64,000 bases of DNA from CAVVNN01 sp963749605 (lineage in GTDB: Bacteria; Actinomycetota; Thermoleophilia; Solirubrobacterales; 70-9). The notes below the pieces were generated by a model that was given only the letters and a program-made list of their open reading frames with translations, did not search any database and had not been told where the DNA came from. The position numbers and the translations under genes are program-made. Where the stretch lies: NCBI GenBank assembly GCA_963749605.1, contig CAVVNN010000004.1, positions 310,001 to 374,000 of the forward strand. Reading direction: 5' to 3'. Positions 8,405 to 16,872 of this stretch are shown piece after piece; within the stretch, counting starts at the first letter, position 1; each line of letters starts with the position of its first letter.

Positions 8405-10414
8405 ATGGCAGACGCCGGCCGCGCCTCTGAGCTGCGGCGGCTGCTGGCGCATCACAACTACCGCTACTACGTCCTCGACGACCCTGAGATCGACGACGAC
8501 GCCTACGACGCGCTGCTCGACGAGCTGCGGGCGATCGAGGCCGAGCACCCCGAGCTTCGCACCCCCGACTCGCCCACCCAGCGGGTCGGCGCGCCGCCGC
8601 TGGAGCGCTTCCACCAGGTCGAGCATGCCGAGCCGATGCTCTCGCTCGCCAACGCCCGCAACGAGGAGGAGCTGCGCGCCTGGGAGACGCGGATTCGCAA
8701 CCACCTGAAGCGGCTCGACATCAGCGCCTCGGAGTTCAGCTACACGACCGAGCCGAAGATCGACGGCCTCGCGATCGCGCTCACCTACGAGGACGGCGTC
8801 CTGCGCCGCGGCGCCACCCGCGGCGACGGTCGGATCGGCGAGGACGTGACTCAGAACCTGCGCACGATCGGGGCGATCCCGCTGCGGATCGAGAAGGCGC
8901 CGCCGCTGGTCGAAGTGCGCGGCGAGGTCTACCTGCCGATCGCCGATTTCAAAGCGCTGAACGAGCGCCGCGCCGAGGCCGGCGAGCCCGCCTTCGCCAA
9001 CCCGCGCAACTCCGCCGCCGGCTCGATCCGCCAGCTCGACCCGGCCCTTGCCGCCGAACGCCCGCTCTCGATCTGGTGCTACGGCCTCGGCGCCGCTCCA
9101 GGCCTCGACCCCGCCACCCACACCGAGGAGGTCGCCTGGCTCGCCGAGCGCGGCTTCAAGGTCAACCCCGACACCGCCCACCACGAGGGCGTCGAGCAGG
9201 TGGTGGAGCGCTGTCGATGGTGGGAGGAGCGGCGCGAGCAGCTCGACTACGAGATCGACGGCGTGGTGGTCAAGCTCGACGAGCGGGCGCTGTGGCGGGA
9301 GCTGGGCGTGGCCGGCCGCGAGCCGCGCTGGGCGATCGCCTGGAAGTTCGCGCCGACGACGGCGACGACGAAGCTGCGCGACGTGGTCTGGAACGTCGGC
9401 CGCACCGGCCACCTGGTTCCGTTCGCGATGCTGGAGCCGGTCCACGTCGGCGGCGTCACCGTCTCCACCGCGACCCTCCACAACGAGGAGGATCTGGCGC
9501 GCAAGGACGTGCGGGTTGGCGACGAGGTGGTGGTGATGCGGGCCGGCGACGTGATCCCGCAGGTCGTCGCCCCGCTGCTGCAGCGACGCAAGGGGAGGCC
9601 GCGGAAACCGAAGCCGCCGAGGAAATGCCCGATCTGCGGCACGCCCACGGTGAAGCCCGAGGGCGCCGTCTTCACCATCTGCCCCAACAGGTCCGGTTGC
9701 CCCGGCCAGTCCTTCCAGCACGTCAAGCACTTCGTCAGCAGGGGGGCGATGGACATCGACGGGCTGGGGGAGAAGCAGGCGCTGCGCTTCCTCGAAGAGG
9801 GGCTGATCGAGGACGTCGCCGACATCTACGAGCTGAGCGAGGAGCAGCTGGTCGGGCTGGAGCGGTTCGGCGAGGTCTCGGCGCGCAACCTGGTGGCGGC
9901 GATCGACGCCTCGCGCTCGCGCCCCTTCAAGCGCGTCCTCTATGCGCTTGGCCTGCCGGGCGTCGGTTACGTCACCGCGGAGGCTCTGGCCGACCACTTC
10001 GGCTCGATCGACGCCCTGCGCGCCGCCGACCCCGAGCGGATCGAGGAGGTCGAGGGCGTCGGCCCGATCATGGCGGTTCAGATTGCCGAGTCGCTCGCCG
10101 ACGAGCGCACCTGGGAGCTGATCGAGAAGCTGCGCGCGAAGGGCCTGCGCCTCGAGCAGGACGCCTCCGAACGCCGCCCCGCCGGCGGCCCGTTGGAGGG
10201 CAAGACCCTCGTCCTCACCGGCACCATGTCCAGCCTCACCCGCGAGGATGCGGCGGCTCTGATCAAGGCCGCCGGTGGCAAGGTCACCAACTCGGTCTCG
10301 AAGAAGACCGACTACGTGGTCGCCGGCGACAGCCCAGGCTCGAAGCTGGAGAAGGCCGAGAAGCTGAGTGTCGAGACGATCGACGAAGCCGGCCTGCTGG
10401 CGCTGCTTCAGTAA
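8405..10414 (+). CDS. ligA: NAD-dependent DNA ligase
   Basis: 669 residues, full length. The adenylation lysine is Lys118 in EPKIDGLA. The order is Ia domain, adenylation domain, OB fold (VGRTGHLVPFAMLEPV), four-Cys zinc finger (CPICGTP... ICPNRSGCPGQ), helix-hairpin-helix repeats and a C-terminal BRCT domain (LEGKTLVLTGTMSSLTREDA). It seals nicks in replication and repair. The final 7 bp overlap the convergent carboxypeptidase gene. Confidence 0.97.
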   Translation: MADAGRASELRRLLAHHNYRYYVLDDPEIDDDAYDALLDELRAIEAEHPELRTPDSPTQRVGAPPLERFHQVEHAEPMLSLANARNEEELRAWETRIRNHLKRLDISASEFSYTTEPKIDGLAIALTYEDGVLRRGATRGDGRIGEDVTQNLRTIGAIPLRIEKAPPLVEVRGEVYLPIADFKALNERRAEAGEPAFANPRNSAAGSIRQLDPALAAERPLSIWCYGLGAAPGLDPATHTEEVAWLAERGFKVNPDTAHHEGVEQVVERCRWWEERREQLDYEIDGVVVKLDERALWRELGVAGREPRWAIAWKFAPTTATTKLRDVVWNVGRTGHLVPFAMLEPVHVGGVTVSTATLHNEEDLARKDVRVGDEVVVMRAGDVIPQVVAPLLQRRKGRPRKPKPPRKCPICGTPTVKPEGAVFTICPNRSGCPGQSFQHVKHFVSRGAMDIDGLGEKQALRFLEEGLIEDVADIYELSEEQLVGLERFGEVSARNLVAAIDASRSRPFKRVLYALGLPGVGYVTAEALADHFGSIDALRAADPERIEEVEGVGPIMAVQIAESLADERTWELIEKLRAKGLRLEQDASERRPAGGPLEGKTLVLTGTMSSLTREDAAALIKAAGGKVTNSVSKKTDYVVAGDSPGSKLEKAEKLSVETIDEAGLLALLQ

Positions 10415-11646
10415 CCCGCCACGGCGGCGGCGATCTGGTCCTGCTCGGCATGGGCGAGGCCGAGGTCGCGGACGCCGCTCATCAGGATCGAGAAGACCAT
10501 CGTCCTGCCGTCGCGGTTGAAGCAGTAGCCGGAGAGGTTGCTGACGCCGGTCAGGGTGCCGGTCTTGGTCCGGCAGCGCCCCGCCGCGGCCGTGCCGTGC
10601 ATGCGCGAGGCGACGGTCCCTTCCTCGCCGGCGAGGGCGAGGTCCTGAATGAATTCGTCGCCGGCCGGGTTGCTCCGCATCGACTGCAGCAGGGACACCA
10701 CCTGCTGCGGCGAGGCGCGGCCCGACCGGGTCAGGCCGGAGCCGTCGACGGCGTGCACGCCGGAGCCGAGTTGGCGCGCGAAGCGCTGGACCACGGCGGC
10801 TCCCGCCGCGGTCGAGCCCCGGGCGCCGAAGCGCGCTCCGAGCAGCTTGATCAGCGTCTCGGCGAAGAAGTTGTCGGAGTAGACGTCGGTTGTGTCGACG
10901 ATCCGGGTCAGGGTCGGCGAGCGCACGACCGCGATCTGTTCGCTGCCCGCCGGGGTCGCGCCGAGGGCCACCTTCGGCGCGATCCGGATGCCCGCGCCGC
11001 GCAGCGCCCGCGCCAGCTTCGAGGCGGCGAGCTTGGCCGGGTCGGAGGCGAAGCCGGCGGCGAGCGACCCGGCGTAGCCGGAGTCGAAGGCGAGGCCGGA
11101 GAGGGGGCCGATGTAGGGGCTGGTCGCGTAGCCGGAGTCGGCGACGCCGCGCACGCGGTCGAAGATCGTGTCGTCGGCGTAGAGCCTGCCGGTGACCGCG
11201 CGAATGCCGGTGGCGCGGATCTGCGGCTTCAAGGCGAGCAGGTTCGTTCCCAGCCCGTTGAGGTATTGGTCGTAGAAGGCCGGGGTGCCGAGCGCCGGGT
11301 CGCCGCCGCCCTGCAGGTAGAGGCTGCCGTGCAGCACCCCTTCGGAATCGAGCTGGCCGTCGCTGAACACCCGGGTCGGGATACGAGAATCCTGCCCGAG
11401 CCGAGCCAGCGCGGCCGAGGTCGTGAACAGCTTCATGTTCGAGGCGAGGGGGCGCTGGGTCCCCGCCGCCCGCGCGCAGACGACCTGCCCGGTCCCCGAG
11501 TCGACCGCCAGCAGGCCGCTCGCCTGCCCGCCGCCGCGGGTCAGCCAGCCCCTCATCTGGTCGCAGAGCAGGCTCGCCTGAGCGCTCGCCGCAGGCAGGA
11601 GCACGGCCGAGCACGCGATCGCGAGCAGAAGCAGCACCCGTCTCAT
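10408..11646 (-). CDS. dacB: D-alanyl-D-alanine carboxypeptidase/endopeptidase (PBP4 type)
   Basis: 412 residues with a signal peptide (about 1-24). Active-site motifs of the serine peptidase S13 family are all present: S69-N-M-K72, S257-D-N and K361-T-G. The protein acts outside the membrane on peptidoglycan stem peptides. ATG 11646 is chosen because it gives a normal signal peptide; the frame stays open upstream through unrelated antisense sequence. It converges on ligA with a 7-bp overlap. Confidence 0.92.
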   Translation of the reverse strand: MRRVLLLLAIACSAVLLPAASAQASLLCDQMRGWLTRGGGQASGLLAVDSGTGQVVCARAAGTQRPLASNMKLFTTSAALARLGQDSRIPTRVFSDGQLDSEGVLHGSLYLQGGGDPALGTPAFYDQYLNGLGTNLLALKPQIRATGIRAVTGRLYADDTIFDRVRGVADSGYATSPYIGPLSGLAFDSGYAGSLAAGFASDPAKLAASKLARALRGAGIRIAPKVALGATPAGSEQIAVVRSPTLTRIVDTTDVYSDNFFAETLIKLLGARFGARGSTAAGAAVVQRFARQLGSGVHAVDGSGLTRSGRASPQQVVSLLQSMRSNPAGDEFIQDLALAGEEGTVASRMHGTAAAGRCRTKTGTLTGVSNLSGYCFNRDGRTMVFSILMSGVRDLGLAHAEQDQIAAAVAGY

Positions 11647-11718
11647 TGCCAATACCAACACGCGAGCCAGCCAAGGTAGCGACTCTGCCCGGCCGATTGG
11701 CCTGGGATACTTCGTCCT

Positions 11719-12969
11719 ATGGGCAAGGTCGTCGATATCGAGTCCAAGCCGCGACGTAAAGCGCGCGGTCGCAAACGGCCCTCGAAGACCGCGCTGGTGC
11801 TCGGCGGCGGCGGCTTCACCGGCGGCGTCTATGAGATCGGCGCCCTGCGCGCCCTCGACCTGCTCGCGGTCAACAGCACCGTCAACAACTTCGACATCTA
11901 CGTCGGCACCAGCGCCGGCTCGTTCGTCGCCGCGATGCTCGCCAATGGCATCACGCCCGACGAGATGATGCAGGTGCTCAGCGATGACGTCCCCTCCGAT
12001 CTGGAGGACCTCGACCTCGACAAGGTGCTGAAGCCCAACTACCTGGGCTTCCTGCAGAAGGCCGCGATGCTGCCATTGCGCACGGTGGAGCTGATGCGGG
12101 CGCTGGTTCGGATTGGCGATTTCTCCGTCATGGACATCGGCGTCGGCCTCGCCGAGGCCCTTCCGACCGGCCTCTACACAGGGTCGGGCATCCATGACTA
12201 CGTCTCCGAGGTGCTGGCCGACGCCGGCCGCGCCAACGACTTCCGCCTGCTCGATCGCGAGCTGTACCTGACCGCGACCGACCTCGACACCTGCGAGCGG
12301 ATCGTCTTCGGCGAGAAGGGCTGGGACGACGTCCCGATCTCGAAGGCGATCCAGTGCTCGACCGCGCTGCCGATCGTCTACAAGCCGGTCGAGCTGAAGG
12401 GGCGCCAGATGGTCGACGGCGGCATCCGCTCGACCACCAACGTCGACATCGCGGTCGAGAACGGGGCGAAGTTCATCGTCGTCGTCAACCCGCTCGTCCC
12501 CTATGTCAACGACTTCGAGAAGACGATCCCGACCGTTTTCGGGACCCGCGTGCGGCGCGTCTCCGACATGGGCCTGCCGGCGATCGCCAACCAGGTCTTC
12601 CGTCTTATAGCCCACGCCCGCCTGCACGAGGCCGTCGCCCAGTGGGAGGAGAAGTACCCGGGCGTCGACATCGTCCTGGTCGAGCCCGAGCCCACCGACG
12701 AGCTGATGTTCGGCACCCCGATCATGGACTACTCGCGGCGGCTGCAGATCGCCCGCCACGGCTTCGAGTCGGTCACCGCCACCCTCGCCCAGGACTACGA
12801 CCGCTACAGGGAGATCGCCGAGCGCCACGGCCTCGAGATCTCCGAGCGCCGCGTCCGCCGCGTGGTCGAGCGCGCAGCCGAGGAGGAGCCCGAGCAGATC
12901 TCGGCCTGGCGCCGAGTCCTCGAGCAGACCACCTCGGTCCTGCTGCGCCAGTCCGGCGAGGCCTCCTAG
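11719..12969 (+). CDS. Patatin-like phospholipase
   Basis: 416 residues. The oxyanion glycine loop (GGGGFTGG, residues 29-36), the nucleophile elbow G-T-S65-A-G and the catalytic dyad Asp233 in VDGG fit the patatin family of lipid acyl hydrolases. A basic N-terminal stretch (residues 9-22) precedes the domain; no signal peptide is seen, so it is likely cytoplasmic or peripheral. It converges with an acyl-CoA synthetase, which could reactivate released fatty acids; that link is inference. Confidence 0.88.
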   Translation: MGKVVDIESKPRRKARGRKRPSKTALVLGGGGFTGGVYEIGALRALDLLAVNSTVNNFDIYVGTSAGSFVAAMLANGITPDEMMQVLSDDVPSDLEDLDLDKVLKPNYLGFLQKAAMLPLRTVELMRALVRIGDFSVMDIGVGLAEALPTGLYTGSGIHDYVSEVLADAGRANDFRLLDRELYLTATDLDTCERIVFGEKGWDDVPISKAIQCSTALPIVYKPVELKGRQMVDGGIRSTTNVDIAVENGAKFIVVVNPLVPYVNDFEKTIPTVFGTRVRRVSDMGLPAIANQVFRLIAHARLHEAVAQWEEKYPGVDIVLVEPEPTDELMFGTPIMDYSRRLQIARHGFESVTATLAQDYDRYREIAERHGLEISERRVRRVVERAAEEEPEQISAWRRVLEQTTSVLLRQSGEAS

Positions 12970-12997
12970 CCCCGCGCCTCACTCGTCGCGCTCGCGC

Positions 12998-14779
12998 TCA
13001 GCCCGCGTAGAGCTGCTCTATCTCCGATTCGTGCTTGGCGGCGACGACCGCGCGCTTGACCTTCAGCGTGGGGGTGAGCTCGCCGCTTTCCTGGGAGAGG
13101 TCGTGGGGGAGGATCGCGATCTTCTTGACCTGCTCGACCCGGGCGAAGTTCTGGTTGATCTTCTCGACGTGGGCGTCGAGGGCCGCCTTTACGTCGTGGT
13201 TGGAGGCGAGCTGCTCGGGGTCCTCGGGCAGGCCGTGTTCCTTGGCGTAGGCAACCGCCTCTTCGGGGTCGAGCGTGACCAGCGCAACCAGGTAGGGCCT
13301 GCGGTCGCCGACGACGACGCATTGGGAGACCAGCGGGTGCTGCTTGATCTCGGCCTCGAGGTTTGCCGGGGTGATGTTCTTGCCCCCGGCGGTGATGATG
13401 ATGTCCTTTTTGCGACCGGTGATCTTGATGAAGCCGTCGGAGTCGATCTCGCCGATGTCGCCGGTGTGCAGCCAGCCGTCGACGATCGTCTCGCGGGTCG
13501 CCTGCTCGTTCTTGTAGTAGCCCTGGAAGACGTTCGGGCCCTTGACCAGGATCTCGCCGTCCTCGGCGATCTTCACCTCGCAACCCGGAAAGGGTTTGCC
13601 GATCGTGCCGATCCTGAAGTCATCGGGGGTGGAGATCGTCGCTGCGGTCGAGGTCTCGGTCATCCCCCAGCCCTCGAGCACGAGGACGCCGGCGGCGTCG
13701 AAGAAGCGCAGGATCTCCGGGTTGATCGGGGCGGCGCCGGAGACGGCGAGGCGCAGCCGCCCGCCGAAGAGGCCGCGGATCTTCGACAGCACCTGCTTGT
13801 CGGCGAACTCGTACTGCCTGCGCAGCAGGAAACCCGGATTGCGGCCGCTGCGCTCCGCCTCGCGCATCTTCTTGCCGACCCCGATCGCCCAGTTGAAGAT
13901 CGCCTTCTTGAGGCCACCCTCCTTCTCCATTCCGCTGGTCGCCGCCGTGTAGATCTTCTCGAAGATCCGCGGCACCGAGGGGAAGTAGGTCGGCTTCAGC
14001 TCCGCCAGGTTGGGCATGATCTTCAGCGGGTCGCACTCCCAGTAGGCGATCGTCGCGCCGAGGTCGAAGCTGCCGAGCTGGATCAAGAGGGCGAAGGAGT
14101 GGGCGAGGGGGAGGTAGAGATAGGTGACGTCTTCGTCCTCGATCACGCTCGTCTCGTTGACCATGTCGAGCATCGCGCGGTAGTTGCCATGGCTGATGAT
14201 GCAGCCCTTCGGCGGACCGGTGGTGCCAGAGGTGTAGATGAGGGTGCAGATGTCGGCGGCGCTCACCGAGCTCCAGCGCGCCTCCCACTCGGCGGCGCCG
14301 CGGCTGGCGCCGCGCGCGGCGAGGTCGTCGATCGAGATCGCGTCCTCGCTGGACCCGGTCATCCGCACCACGTGCTCCAACATCGGCAGCCGGTCGCGGA
14401 CGACGCGGATCTTCTCCAACTGCTCGTCGTCCTCGACCACGACCACCTTGGCGTCGGAGTTCTCCAGCACGTAGCGGCACTCCTCGGGGGAGTTGGTCTG
14501 GTAGATCGGGACGACGACGGCGCCGGCGGAGAGCGCGGCGAAGTCGAAGTAGGTCCACTCGGCGCGGGTGTTGGCGAGGATCGAGACCTTGTCGCCCTTC
14601 TCGACGCCGAGGCCGATCAGGCCTAGCGAGAGGTTGCGGGCGATCTCCAGCACCTGGTTGAAGCTGCGGTCGACCCAGGCGCCGTCCTCCCTGTAGCGGA
14701 CGGCGGGGGCGTCGCCGTACAGCCGCGCGGAGCGCGGAAGGAGGTCAGCGAGTGTGGACGACTTGGTTCCCCGCCCCAT
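12998..14779 (-). CDS. Long-chain acyl-CoA synthetase (AMP-binding)
   Basis: 593 residues. The P-loop-like AMP-binding motif YTSGTTGPPKG, the GWGMTET motif and the C-terminal GRKKDIIITAGGKNITP region identify a long-chain fatty-acid CoA ligase. It activates fatty acids through an acyl-adenylate. Soluble, no membrane segment. The gene is followed by the convergent patatin gene and preceded by a small DNA-binding-like protein on the same strand 16 bp away. Confidence 0.92.
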   Translation of the reverse strand: MGRGTKSSTLADLLPRSARLYGDAPAVRYREDGAWVDRSFNQVLEIARNLSLGLIGLGVEKGDKVSILANTRAEWTYFDFAALSAGAVVVPIYQTNSPEECRYVLENSDAKVVVVEDDEQLEKIRVVRDRLPMLEHVVRMTGSSEDAISIDDLAARGASRGAAEWEARWSSVSAADICTLIYTSGTTGPPKGCIISHGNYRAMLDMVNETSVIEDEDVTYLYLPLAHSFALLIQLGSFDLGATIAYWECDPLKIMPNLAELKPTYFPSVPRIFEKIYTAATSGMEKEGGLKKAIFNWAIGVGKKMREAERSGRNPGFLLRRQYEFADKQVLSKIRGLFGGRLRLAVSGAAPINPEILRFFDAAGVLVLEGWGMTETSTAATISTPDDFRIGTIGKPFPGCEVKIAEDGEILVKGPNVFQGYYKNEQATRETIVDGWLHTGDIGEIDSDGFIKITGRKKDIIITAGGKNITPANLEAEIKQHPLVSQCVVVGDRRPYLVALVTLDPEEAVAYAKEHGLPEDPEQLASNHDVKAALDAHVEKINQNFARVEQVKKIAILPHDLSQESGELTPTLKVKRAVVAAKHESEIEQLYAG

Positions 14780-14795
14780 AGCGGGGGAAGTCTAT

Positions 14796-14990
14796 TCAGT
14801 GAGCTGCGGCCGAGGCCTGAGGCTCGCCTCCGCCTTGCCGGCCCAGCTGGCGCAGCGAAGTTTCGAAGAGGCTGCGGTCGATGCGACCGTGGAAGATCGG
14901 GACGCCCATCTCCATGCACTTGCCGATCACCTCCTGCCGTTTCATGCGCAGTTCGTCGGCAAGCTCGGTGGGCGTCAGGTGATTGGCCAC
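14796..14990 (-). CDS. Small helix-turn-helix-like protein
   Basis: 64 residues. The segment LTPTELADELRMKRQEVIGKC (about residues 6-25) looks like a short winged-helix or IF2N-like fold that could bind nucleic acid; the C-terminus is a flexible Gln/Ala-rich tail ending in His. It lies 16 bp upstream of the acyl-CoA synthetase on the same strand. It could be a local regulator; function is not established. Confidence 0.6.
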   Translation of the reverse strand: MANHLTPTELADELRMKRQEVIGKCMEMGVPIFHGRIDRSLFETSLRQLGRQGGGEPQASAAAH

Positions 14991-15112
14991 GGCGGACCTC
15001 CCAGGTAGTTGAAATCGAGTAGGTAGAACTTATCGCCGCAGCAGGCGGTGTCAATTGCCAGGCCGCAAATTGCGCCGATTCGGGCGCCCTCGGGAAACGG
15101 GATAATGGGCAG

Positions 15113-15862
15113 ATGCCCGAGCTGGCCGAGATTCCCGCTGGCGATCCCGGGGCCAAGCCGATCCCCCGCCGCGGCCGCCTCTGGGTGATAGCGGCCCTGG
15201 CCCTGGCCCTGTTCGGGCTCGGCTACGCGATCGTCAGCATCTCGACCCAGAAGGCCGGGCGCAGCGTGGTTAGGGTCGCCGGCATCGCCGAAGCCCAGGA
15301 AATCTTCGGCGGGGTGCCGCAGGAAGGAGACCGCCTCGGCTCCTCCGACGCGCCGGTGACGATCCAGGTCTTCAACGACCTGCAGTGCTCCAGCTGCCGC
15401 GAAGACTTCCTCAGAACGATTCCCGGCCTGGTCGAAGGCTACGCTCGCCCAGGGAGCGTCAAGCTCCTCTACCGCCACTACTCGAACAGCGAAAGCCCCC
15501 AGGAGCTCGGCTTCTACGGCGCTGAGGCCGCCGCGCACCAGGGCTACGGCTGGCAGTACACCTACCTCTTCTTCCGCAACCAGGACGAGGCGAAGCGGTT
15601 CGGCATCGACCAGGACTTCCTCGAATCGATCGCCGGCGGGGTGGAGGAACTGAACCTGCCGGAATGGCGCAGCTACCTCGAAGAAAACGGTGGCTCCGGC
15701 GGCGCGATCGCCAAGCAGCTCGACGGCTACGACGCGCTCGGCACCGGCCTCGGCATCCGCACCCGCCAGGCGACGATCGTCAGCGGGCCGGGCGGAGCCA
15801 AGACCCTTCAGGACGGCCCGTCCCTGCACGAAATCGAAAACGCGATACAGGCAGTCCAGTAG
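15113..15862 (+). CDS. DsbA-like thiol-disulfide oxidoreductase, membrane-anchored
   Basis: 249 residues. An N-terminal membrane anchor (about 23-43) is followed by a thioredoxin-fold domain of the Thioredoxin_4 type with active site Cys92-S-S-Cys95 in FNDLQCSSC. The domain would lie outside the membrane and oxidise or isomerise disulfides in exported proteins. Several exported proteins nearby (4.4-6.8 kb) have paired cysteines, possible clients. It stands alone, with tRNA-Pro 32 bp downstream. Confidence 0.88.
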   Translation: MPELAEIPAGDPGAKPIPRRGRLWVIAALALALFGLGYAIVSISTQKAGRSVVRVAGIAEAQEIFGGVPQEGDRLGSSDAPVTIQVFNDLQCSSCREDFLRTIPGLVEGYARPGSVKLLYRHYSNSESPQELGFYGAEAAAHQGYGWQYTYLFFRNQDEAKRFGIDQDFLESIAGGVEELNLPEWRSYLEENGGSGGAIAKQLDGYDALGTGLGIRTRQATIVSGPGGAKTLQDGPSLHEIENAIQAVQ

Positions 15863-15894
15863 TTGCGCCTCAGTCTGGGATAATCGCCCGCTCT

Positions 15895-15968
15895 CGGGGC
15901 GTGGCGCAGCTTGGTAGCGCGCACCGTTCGGGTCGGTGAGGTCCCCGGTTCAAATCCGGGCGCCCCGA
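15895..15968 (+). tRNA. tRNA-Pro (CGG)
   Basis: A 74-nt cloverleaf. Acceptor CGGGGCG (15895-15901) pairs with CGCCCCG (15961-15967), with discriminator A at 15968. The anticodon arm CACCG-TTCGGGT-CGGTG places CGG as the anticodon, reading CCG proline codons. The T arm contains GGTTCAAATCC. No CCA is encoded. Confidence 0.96.
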
Positions 15969-16025
15969 TTGCATATTTCGCAGCAGCAGCCCGCCCGTTG
16001 GCACTCGGAGCGGGCGCGCTCCCAT

Positions 16026-16140
16026 CTAGCCCAGCTTGACGTTCACCTTGGCGCCGGCCGCCAGCACCTTGCGGCTGGCTTTGAGGCTCTTGCCCTTCAC
16101 ATTGGGAACGAACCGGTTTCCCTTCGGCGCTGAGGCCGTG
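16026..16140 (-). pseudogene. Fragment resembling the last PASTA-type repeat of an exported protein
   Basis: The frame ending at 16026 reads FVPNVKGKSLKASRKVL followed by AAGAKVNVKLG and a stop. This resembles the end of a PASTA or similar C-terminal repeat (VPNV-x-GKSL-x-A). No convincing start, signal peptide or upstream domain is present; the frame upstream is unlike protein. I read it as the leftover 3' end of a decayed gene between tRNA-Pro and sodA. The rest of the 293-bp gap shows nothing else. Confidence 0.35.
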
Positions 16141-16261
16141 CTTCTTGGCGTAAGCGTTGTCGCGCTACGCCGCCGCGACCAACCCGAGCCCTCGGGGTAG
16201 GGGGTCGCTAGGCTCCGAGTCAACTTCATCCCGACCAGCCCGACCAGGAGGAGATGCACAG

Positions 16262-16864
16262 ATGGCTTTCTCGGTACCCGACCTTCCCTATGCCTACGAC
16301 GCGCTCGAGCCCCATATCGACGAGGCGACGATGCGTGTCCATCACGACAAGCACCACCAGGCCTACGTCGACAAAGCGAACGCCGCGCTGGAGGGGACCG
16401 AGTGGGCCGACCGCGAGATCGAGGACGTGCTGCGCAACCTCTCCAGCCTGCCGGGCGACAAGCAGGGCCCGGTTCGCAACAACGGCGGCGGCCACTACAA
16501 CCACTCGCTGTTCTGGCAGATGCTCAGCCCCGACGGCGGCGGTGAGCCGGACGGCGACCTCGGCTCGGCGATCGCCGACACGTTCGGCTCATTCGACTCC
16601 TTCAAGGACGAGTTCAAGAATGCCGGCATCGCCCGCTTCGGCTCCGGCTGGGCCTGGCTGGTGAAGGACTCCTCAGGCCTCGCCGTCGTCTCCACGCCGA
16701 ACCAGGACTCGCCGGTCTCCGACGGCAGTACGCCGCTGCTCGGCTGCGACGTCTGGGAGCACGCCTACTACCTCAAGTACCAGAACCGGCGCCCCGACTA
16801 CATCGACGCGTTCTGGAACGTCGTCAACTGGGATTACGTCGGCCAGCGCCTCGCCGCCGGCTGA
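16262..16864 (+). CDS. sodA: Superoxide dismutase (Mn/Fe)
   Basis: 200 residues from ATG 16262, with a strong ribosome site (AGGAGGAG about 8 bases upstream). The metal ligands are visible: His27 in RVHHDKHH, His in YNHSLFW, Asp and His in DVWEHAYYLKYQNRR. It disproportionates superoxide in the cytoplasm. Metal choice cannot be read with certainty. It converges on a GMC oxidoreductase gene only 8 bp away; that enzyme class can make peroxide, though the pairing may be accidental. Confidence 0.95.
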   Translation: MAFSVPDLPYAYDALEPHIDEATMRVHHDKHHQAYVDKANAALEGTEWADREIEDVLRNLSSLPGDKQGPVRNNGGGHYNHSLFWQMLSPDGGGEPDGDLGSAIADTFGSFDSFKDEFKNAGIARFGSGWAWLVKDSSGLAVVSTPNQDSPVSDGSTPLLGCDVWEHAYYLKYQNRRPDYIDAFWNVVNWDYVGQRLAAG

Positions 16865-16872
16865 GCCGAGCG

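Noticed and set aside
8222..11674. Open frame of over 1,100 codons antisense to ligA and running into the carboxypeptidase region
   Set aside because: Same effect of GC-rich codons; no domain, and ligA is complete on the other strand.
15969..16025. Integration at tRNA-Pro
   Set aside because: No repeat of the tRNA 3' end is found in the window and no integrase lies nearby; the PASTA-like fragment alone does not show an insertion.
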